This document shows positions 58,857-64,000 of a stretch of DNA of 64,000 nucleotides, piece by piece. The stretch is from Streptomyces syringium (GTDB lineage: Bacteria > Actinomycetota > Actinomycetes > Streptomycetales > Streptomycetaceae): assembly GCF_017876625.1 (NCBI RefSeq), contig NZ_JAGIOH010000001.1, positions 6,283,501 through 6,347,500 of the forward strand, read 5' to 3'. Every line of letters begins with the position of its first letter. Position 1 is the stretch's first letter. Under the pieces are notes generated by a model that was not told where the DNA came from, made no database searches, and saw only the letters and a list, made by a program, of their open reading frames with translations. The translations under genes were made by a program, and so were the position numbers.

Positions 58857-59825
58857 GTGAGTTCACTCATGGTGTCGGTGCTGCTGTGCTTGATATCCGC
58901 CGCCGCGTACGCGGCCGCGGCCATCGCACAGGAGCGCGTCGCGGCCACGAGTGACGGTGTCACCTACGCGCCCCTGCGCCGCCCCGGCTGGTGGGGCGCC
59001 GTCGTGCTCACCGGCGTCGGCGCGGCGCTGCACGTGGTCGCCCTGGCGTTCGGACCGCTCAGCCTCGTGCAGCCGCTGGGCGCGCTGACCTTGGTGTTCG
59101 CCCTGCCGATGGCCGCCCTGCTCGTGCACCGGCCGATCGGGGCCGCGGGGTGGCGCGGGGCCGTCCTCGCGACCGTCGGCCTCGCGGGCCTGCTCTCCCT
59201 GACCGGCACCCCGCACCCCGAGACCCTCGGCGGCGCCGAGCGGCCCGTGCTCGCGGCGGTCGTCCTGGCCGCCGTGGCCGTGCTCGTGCTCGCCGCGCAC
59301 CGGATGCGACGGCCTGTCCTCCGGGGCGTGACGCTGGCGTCCGCGGCGGGTGCCGCCTTCGGTATCGCGTCCGTCTTCACCAAGGCGGCGGCCGAGGACT
59401 GGACCGACCGCGCGACGGGCTCCCTGCTGCCCACCCTCGGCGCCATCGCGGTCCTCGCCACGGCGGGCCTGCTGCTGTCGCAAGCCGCCTACCGCGGGGC
59501 GGGGCTCGCGGCACCGCTCGCGACGGTGACGGTCGTCAACCCCGTGGTGGCCGCGGCGGTCGGCATCACGGTCCTCGGCGAGGGCTTCCGCTACGGGGTC
59601 GCCGGCGGCGTGCTGGCCGTCGTGGCGGGCGCGGTGGCGGCGACCGGGGTGGTCATGCTGACACTGCGGGGCTCTCCTGCGGAGGGCTCCGCCGGTTCGG
59701 GTCCCGTGCCGTGCCGTGGCGCGTCCGCTTCGGCGCCCGGGTCCGAGCCCGCCCCGGCGCCCGTGCCCCGGCCTTCCGCCGCGCGGCCGGACGGCCGCTG
59801 CCTGGTTCCGTCGCGGGACGACTAG
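58857..59825 (+). CDS. DMT-superfamily permease (NIPA/EamA-like)
   Basis: 322 aa from a GTG at 58857; an ATG four codons later is an alternative. Nine to ten membrane helices cover residues 5-270, with FGPLSLVQPLGALTLVFALP and LATVTVVNPVVAAAVGITVL as the paired DMT repeats. The last 50 residues are a disordered Pro/Ala/Arg tail. It might export the bisindole product, as it starts opposite that operon, but the family is broad and common in Streptomyces, so this is weak. Confidence 0.85.
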   Translation: MSSLMVSVLLCLISAAAYAAAAIAQERVAATSDGVTYAPLRRPGWWGAVVLTGVGAALHVVALAFGPLSLVQPLGALTLVFALPMAALLVHRPIGAAGWRGAVLATVGLAGLLSLTGTPHPETLGGAERPVLAAVVLAAVAVLVLAAHRMRRPVLRGVTLASAAGAAFGIASVFTKAAAEDWTDRATGSLLPTLGAIAVLATAGLLLSQAAYRGAGLAAPLATVTVVNPVVAAAVGITVLGEGFRYGVAGGVLAVVAGAVAATGVVMLTLRGSPAEGSAGSGPVPCRGASASAPGSEPAPAPVPRPSAARPDGRCLVPSRDD

Positions 59826-60190
59826 CCGTCTGCTGCCGTCCGGGGTGGAGCGCCGTGGTCACCCGCGGCCCCGGGCCGCTCCGGGCGGTCACGGGACTGC
59901 TTCGCTCGACGTCCCGCGACCGCCCTGCGCGTCCCGGCGCCTCCCGTCGTGGGTGGACGGGTTACTGCTCGTTCCCGGGTGCGCCTGCGTCAGGGCTGTC
60001 CGCGCCGAGTCGCGTCGGCTCCGGGCGGACGCCCGGCCTCCCGCCGGGCCCGAGGAAGACCGACGGCCGAGTCGTCTGCGCCTGTCCGGGGCCCGGGGCC
60101 GGGTGCCTGCGTCAGGCCCTTCGGCCGAGGACGACCGACGACCGGGCCGTCTGCTCTGTCGGCCCCCGAACCCCGGACAGGGCGTGGCCC
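59826..60190. other. GC-rich intergenic region with imperfect direct repeat
   Basis: 365 bp without a supported gene. Two blocks share the ordered words GGGTG(CG)CCTGCGTCAGG, GACCGACG-CCG and CGTCTGC-TGTC-GG. The first block is 59978-60105 and the second, shorter, 60098-60180. This looks like a decayed tandem duplication. Confidence 0.45.
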
Positions 60191-60214
60191 GTCGGGCCAC
60201 CATGGTGGCCCGAC
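60191..60214. promoter_or_regulatory. Perfect 24-bp palindrome upstream of ppa
   Basis: The 24 bases equal their own reverse complement, centred on CCATGG (60200-60205), with arms GTCGGGCCACCA. It ends 18 bp before the pyrophosphatase start. Either an operator for a dimeric or tetrameric repressor or a leader hairpin. Confidence 0.6.
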
Positions 60215-60232
60215 ACCTACCGAGGAGCATCC

Positions 60233-60715
60233 GTGGACTTCGATGTCATCGTGGAGATCCCGCAAGGCAGCCGGAACAAGTACGAGATGGACCACGAGCG
60301 GGGGCGCATCCGGCTGGACCGGCTGTTGTTCACCTCGACCCGTTACCCCGCGGACTACGGATACATCGAAGGCACCCTCGGCGCCGACGGCGACCCGCTC
60401 GACGCCCTCGTCCTCGCGAGCGAGCCCACCTTCCCCGGCATCGTCGTCCGCTGTCGCGCCATCGGGATGTTCCGGATGCGCGACGAACAGGGCGAGGACG
60501 ACAAGGTCCTGTGCGTGCCCGCCCAGGACCCCCGGCACGAGCACCTGCGGGACCTGCGGCATCTGCCGGAGTTCGACCGGCTGGAGATCCAGCACTTCTT
60601 CGAGGTCTACAAAGAGCTCGAACCCGGCAAGTCCGTCGACGGCGCCTGCTGGGCCGACCGCACCGCCGCCGAGGCCGAGATCGCCGCCTCCCGGCTCCGG
60701 GCCGAACGGCCCTGA
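60233..60715 (+). CDS. ppa: Inorganic pyrophosphatase
   Basis: 160 aa from a GTG with GAGGAG 6 bases upstream, the normal size of a family I bacterial pyrophosphatase. Signature residues are present: EIPQGSRNKYEMD, YGYIEGTLGADGDPLDALVL (metal-binding Asp cluster D-x-D-P-x-D), then DDKVLCVP and HFFEVYKELEPGK. It hydrolyses PPi to drive biosynthesis. The palindrome just upstream is unusual for this housekeeping gene. Confidence 0.96.
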   Translation: MDFDVIVEIPQGSRNKYEMDHERGRIRLDRLLFTSTRYPADYGYIEGTLGADGDPLDALVLASEPTFPGIVVRCRAIGMFRMRDEQGEDDKVLCVPAQDPRHEHLRDLRHLPEFDRLEIQHFFEVYKELEPGKSVDGACWADRTAAEAEIAASRLRAERP

Positions 60716-60770
60716 CGCCGCCCCGCCGTTCGACGGCCCGCGCCGGGCGTGGATGGGGTAGAAGAGGACC

Positions 60771-62321
60771 ATGGCCACCACCGAGCGCGTCACCGAGCCC
60801 GCACCCACCCGGCCGGTCCGCCGCGATCCGCGTCTCGCGGCCGTCGCGCTCGGCTACGCGGTGCTGCAACTGTGCTTCGCCGTGGCGCACATGGAGCTCG
60901 GCTGGGACGAAAGTGTCTACCTCTCACAGGTCGACCCCCACAACCCGGCCGCCTACTTCAGCGCCCCGCGCTCACGCGGCGTCAGCTTCCTCGTCGCGCC
61001 CGTCCTCGTTTTCACCTCCTCCACCCTCGCCCTGCGCCTGGTGCTGGTGCTCCTCTCCTCGGCCGCCCTGTACGCGGCGTTCAAGGTGTGGGAGCCGCTG
61101 CTCGGACGGGGGCGGCCGGCGCTCGCGGCGCTGCTCCTCGCCGGACTGTGGATCACCGTGCTCAGCGGCCCGGAGGTCATGCCGAACCTCTGGGTCGCGC
61201 TCGCGGCCGTCGCCGCCGTCGGTTGGTTCCTGCGCGCCCACCACGACGTCACCGACCGGGGCACCGCCCTGGCCGGTGTCGTCATCACCCTCGCCGCCGC
61301 CACCCTCTTCCGGGCCCACGACGGGGTCTGGCTGGCCCTGCCCCTGCTGGCCGGCTGCGCGGCCGTACGGGCCTGGCGCCGACCGGGCACCGTGGCCGCC
61401 GTCCTCGGCGGGCTCGCGCTCGGCGGTGCCCAGTGGGCCGTCGAGGCGTACGTGCGCTTCGGCGGCATCGCGCACCGGCTGGAACTGTCCAGCGACACCG
61501 AAGGGGGCATGGGCGCGCACCTCGGCGCCGGGTTCCGGGCCGCCTACCGCGCCCTCAACGGCCCGCAGCTGTGCAGGCCCTGCCGGATCGAGGGGCCGTC
61601 GCTCAGCCACTCGTTGTGGTGGTTGCTGCTCCCCGCCGTCGTCGCCACCGCCTGCGCCCTCGCGCTGTGGGCCCGCCGGCGCGCGGAGGAGGGGGCGGCG
61701 GTCACCCTGCTGCCCGTCGCCTGCGCGCTCGGCCTCGCCCTGCCGTATCTGCTGCTCCTCGACTACTCCGCTCCCCGCTTCCTGCTCCCCGCCTACGCGC
61801 TGCTCGCCCTGCCCGTGGCCGGTCTCGCCACCCGGGCCGTGCGCTCAATGCGCACCACCGGGCGGCGGTACGCCGTGGCCGCCGTGCTGGGCGTGGTCCT
61901 CGTCGCCCATCTCTCGGTGCAACTGGAGGAGTTGAGGGTGAACACGGCCGACGCCCGTGACACCGCCGTCCGTTACCGTCGCGCGGCCGAGGCGCTGCGC
62001 CGCCTCGGCATCGAGCCGCCCTGCCTCGTGACCGGGCCGCGCGCCCAGCCCATCGCCTACGCGGCGGGGTGCGTGTCCGCCCAGACCGCGGGCAACAACC
62101 GCTCGACCACCGCCGCCGACATCGTCCGCACCTCGGGTCGCGAGCCGACGGCCGTCCTCTTCGATCCCCGCGACGGTCATCTGCCGTCCTACGCCCGCGA
62201 CTGGCTGCCCCGGCCGCTGCCGGGCACCGGCTGGATCGCGTACGTCCCGTGGGCGCCGCCGGGGCCGCCCGGTCAGGCCTCCCGCAGCAGCGCGGCGAGG
62301 TCACTGTCCACGTCGAGGTGA
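60771..62321 (+). CDS. Polytopic GT-C-like glycosyltransferase/membrane protein
   Basis: 516 aa with about 10 membrane helices. The first extracytoplasmic loop carries GWDESVYLSQVDPHNP, an acidic pair placed as in GT-C (GT39/GT87-like) lipid-sugar-dependent glycosyltransferases. The C-terminal 130 residues are soluble and outside (PCLVTGPRAQPIAYAAGC, AVLFDPRDGHLPSYA). The donor and acceptor are unknown. The last 49 bases overlap the end of the SsgA-like gene on the other strand. Confidence 0.75.
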   Translation: MATTERVTEPAPTRPVRRDPRLAAVALGYAVLQLCFAVAHMELGWDESVYLSQVDPHNPAAYFSAPRSRGVSFLVAPVLVFTSSTLALRLVLVLLSSAALYAAFKVWEPLLGRGRPALAALLLAGLWITVLSGPEVMPNLWVALAAVAAVGWFLRAHHDVTDRGTALAGVVITLAAATLFRAHDGVWLALPLLAGCAAVRAWRRPGTVAAVLGGLALGGAQWAVEAYVRFGGIAHRLELSSDTEGGMGAHLGAGFRAAYRALNGPQLCRPCRIEGPSLSHSLWWLLLPAVVATACALALWARRRAEEGAAVTLLPVACALGLALPYLLLLDYSAPRFLLPAYALLALPVAGLATRAVRSMRTTGRRYAVAAVLGVVLVAHLSVQLEELRVNTADARDTAVRYRRAAEALRRLGIEPPCLVTGPRAQPIAYAAGCVSAQTAGNNRSTTAADIVRTSGREPTAVLFDPRDGHLPSYARDWLPRPLPGTGWIAYVPWAPPGPPGQASRSSAARSLSTSR

Positions 62322-62686
62322 CCCGCCTCGGTGCCCGCGGGCACCAGCTCGTAGGAACGCCCCAGGAAGAGGCGGAGTTCGGCGGTGTCGAGCTGGACCA
62401 TGGCCACCCCCTCCCGCGCGTGGAACTCCAGCACCGTACGGTCCGTCCCGCACGGCCACACCTGGACGTCCCCGCAGCCCGTCGAGGTGTTGAGGCCCGT
62501 CGCCAGCAGCTCGCGGGCGAAGGTCCACTCGACCTCCGCGCCGTCGAGGGAGGCGGCGGGCGGGAACGCGATGTGCACGGCGAAGGGATCGGAGCGCTCG
62601 TAGCGCAGCCGCGCGGGAACGGCGCGGGCCGGCGGGGCCGAGACGATGAGCCGGGCCTGGACGGCCTGGTCGATGAGAGTGGACAA
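62273..62686 (-). CDS. SsgA-like sporulation/cell-division protein (SALP)
   Basis: 137 aa from a TTG at 62686, with AGGGAG 7 bases upstream. The family signature is clear: VPARLRYERSDPFAVHIAFP, EVEWTFARELLATGL, GDVQVWPC and FLGRSYELVPAGTE. SALPs occur only in sporulating actinomycetes and steer septum placement and cell-wall remodelling. The C-terminus DVDSDLAALLREA fits SsgB-like members, but which paralogue it is cannot be told from sequence reading alone. Confidence 0.93.
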   Translation of the reverse strand: MSTLIDQAVQARLIVSAPPARAVPARLRYERSDPFAVHIAFPPAASLDGAEVEWTFARELLATGLNTSTGCGDVQVWPCGTDRTVLEFHAREGVAMVQLDTAELRLFLGRSYELVPAGTEAGHLDVDSDLAALLREA

Positions 62687-62923
62687 CGCCTGCTCCCTTG
62701 CGCTTGATTCCGGGTGGTGCGGGTCCTTGCCTCTTCGGCTGGAGAGACGGGATATCGATCGCCCTCGTGCACATGAATCGAGCGTGAGCTGCGTCACTGC
62801 CCTTGGATGGGGCAGACATTTGCCATCTACGCTTGCGAACTCTAGGTAATGCCTCCAAGGGCGGGCGGACCTGCAGAGAAGCCGCCCGCCCGCGGCGAGG
62901 CCCCGACAGGAGTACGCACCACG

Positions 62924-64000
62924 ATGACCGACCGTTCGACAGCGCCGGGAGCGGCCGACTACACGCGGCTCTACGAGCGCGAACACCCACGGCTCGTGGC
63001 GTACGCGCGCACCCTCACCGCCGACTCCTGGGCCGCCGAGGACCTCGTGGCCGAGGCCCACTTCCGGGTCTGGCGCCGGCTGCGGGACGGGCACGACATC
63101 GACAATGTGTCCGCCTACCTCACCACCACCGTGAAGAACCTCGCCACCACCGTGGGACGGGCGACGCGTGAGATCCCGCAGGACCCGGTGGACGGGCCCG
63201 CCTGGCCGGACGTCCCGGCCACGGCCGGCGCCGACCCCTTCCAGCGCGTCGCCTACGTCGAACTGCTCGCGAAGGTCCTCGGACAGCTGCCCCGCCGCTG
63301 GGTCACCGCGCTCTGGCTGGCGGAGGCCGAAGGCCAGCCGCTGGAGACGGTCGGCCGGCGCATCGGCGCCGGGCGCGGCGCCACGGCCGTCCTGCTGCAC
63401 CGGGCCCGCGAGGGTATGCGCCAGGCGTTCCTGCGCACTCTGCCGGGCACCCCGGAACGGGCGGCGTGCGGGAAGCACTGGGAGCGCATGCCGGCGTGTG
63501 TCCGGGGCGTGGCCCCGGCCCGGCAGTCCGACGGGCTCGACGCGCACGTCGCCGATTGCCCCGACTGCCGGGCCCGGTTGGCCCTGCTGACCCGGGCCAA
63601 CCACCGGCTGCCCGCCCTCGTCGGCCCGGCGCTGCTGGTGCTGTTCGCCGGGGGCGCGGGGAAGTTCCTGCTCCCGGTGGCGGGTGCGGCGGGTGCGGCC
63701 GGTGCGGCGCAGGGCGGTTCGGGCGGTTCGGGGTCGGGCGCGCTGAAGTCCGTGGGGCAGTTGCTGCGTGGCGGGACGGGACAGGCCGGTCCCGTCGCGG
63801 CGGGCGTGACCGGTGTGGGCGTGCTGGCGGTGGCGGGCGCGGTCGCCGCGGGTATCGCGCTGGCCGCCGGGACCGGATCCGGGCCACGGCAGGAGGCCGC
63901 AGCCCCGGGCGTGACGGCGCCGGCGCGTACCGGTTCGCCGGGGCCTGCGGGTTCCCCGGAGGCTACGGGCCCGGAAGGGGCGGCGCCGGCGGGGCCGACG
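62924..64000 (+). CDS. ECF sigma factor with fused zinc-finger and membrane segments, 3' end missing
   Basis: At least 359 aa from the ATG at 62924 (ACAGGAG site), open to the window edge. Sigma region 2 is YTRLYEREHPRLVAYARTLT...AEDLVAEAHFRVWRRL (residues 13-60). Region 4 is LPRRWVTALWLAEAEGQPLE near 125-170. A zinc-finger anti-sigma-like motif, HVADCPDCRARL, is near residue 208. Hydrophobic stretches follow near 230-250 and 287-310, then an Ala/Gly/Pro-rich part. This is the layout of ECF groups with a C-terminal membrane extension (ECF52/53-like, from memory), so sigma and its anchor are one protein. Confidence 0.85.
   Translation, partial: MTDRSTAPGAADYTRLYEREHPRLVAYARTLTADSWAAEDLVAEAHFRVWRRLRDGHDIDNVSAYLTTTVKNLATTVGRATREIPQDPVDGPAWPDVPATAGADPFQRVAYVELLAKVLGQLPRRWVTALWLAEAEGQPLETVGRRIGAGRGATAVLLHRAREGMRQAFLRTLPGTPERAACGKHWERMPACVRGVAPARQSDGLDAHVADCPDCRARLALLTRANHRLPALVGPALLVLFAGGAGKFLLPVAGAAGAAGAAQGGSGGSGSGALKSVGQLLRGGTGQAGPVAAGVTGVGVLAVAGAVAAGIALAAGTGSGPRQEAAAPGVTAPARTGSPGPAGSPEATGPEGAAPAGPT

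Noticed and set aside
59826..60232. Protein-coding gene between the DMT permease and ppa
   Set aside because: Several frames are open, but their translations are Arg/Pro/Gly-rich, lack ribosome sites and show no consistent codon bias.
1..64000. CRISPR array, rRNA operon, prophage or replication origin
   Set aside because: No regularly spaced identical repeats, rRNA sequence, phage structural genes or DnaA-box clusters were seen.

Overview
The window is high-GC actinobacterial chromosome, almost certainly Streptomyces. The evidence is strong third-position G/C in every gene, GTG and TTG starts, many 4-base ATGA/GTGA overlaps, an SsgA-like sporulation protein, an AfsA-family gene, rare in-frame TTA codons, and a dispersed intergenic palindrome of a type I remember as common in Streptomyces. 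No replication origin, rRNA operon or CRISPR array is present.

Layout. 1-4013: end of a GNAT gene, a membrane-anchored phosphatase-superfamily protein and an amino-acid permease. 4129-5601: an SDR oxidoreductase and its TetR regulator, with matching operator-like boxes. 5719-14642: a small-molecule gene cluster. A TetR gene diverges from an operon encoding an AfsA-like hotdog protein, a two-domain ABM-like protein, an unknown beta-rich protein, a tautomerase, a double carboxymuconolactone-decarboxylase-like protein, a HAD phosphatase, a KAS III, a small Cys-rich protein, an MFS exporter and an aldo/keto reductase. The promoter carries three 16-bp TetR-like boxes spaced exactly 22 bp apart, and the AfsA-like gene has an early TTA codon. 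14699-28082: ordinary accessory metabolism (XRE regulator, Tat-exported flavin oxidoreductase, pterin dehydratase, photolyase, aldo/keto reductase, acyl-CoA ligase, LysR/SBF transporter pair, secreted sialidase, quinone oxidoreductase/MarR pair).

28187-38862 is an eight-gene plus-strand block: an Fn3-like scaffold, a zinc-ribbon GTPase, a GAP1-like partner, a membrane zinc-ribbon GTPase (TTA at codon 4), a 49-aa membrane peptide, then a vWA, PP2C and Ser/Thr kinase triad like the TerY-P triad. It looks like a GTPase-centred stress or conflict system. Convergent to it (39020-40874) are two proteins, a two-TM membrane protein and a small helical protein, that share a Gly/Asn-rich motif. The motif is C-terminal in one and N-terminal in the other, as in amyloid-type signalling pairs.

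40915-49250: fdhD, an aldehyde dehydrogenase, a DUF2254 protein, two nearly identical tRNA-Leu(GAG) genes with duplicated promoters flanking an MFS gene, then a scar-like stretch (CPCC-type ORF running into a tRNA, transposase remnant, eukaryote-like cyclophilin, orphan small protein).

49251-58464: a compact bisindole/indolocarbazole cluster. Four overlapping minus-strand genes encode homologues of RebO, RebD/VioB, RebC/StaC and RebP/StaP, which together make an indolocarbazole aglycone from tryptophan. A second flavin monooxygenase converges on them. No halogenase, glycosyltransferase or dedicated regulator is seen. The RebC/StaC homologue carries mixed specificity residues. 58857-64000: a DMT permease, inorganic pyrophosphatase behind a perfect 24-bp palindrome, a GT-C-like membrane protein, an SsgA-like protein and a membrane-anchored ECF sigma factor cut by the window edge.

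All functional calls rest on reading motifs and family recall. No database search was run.
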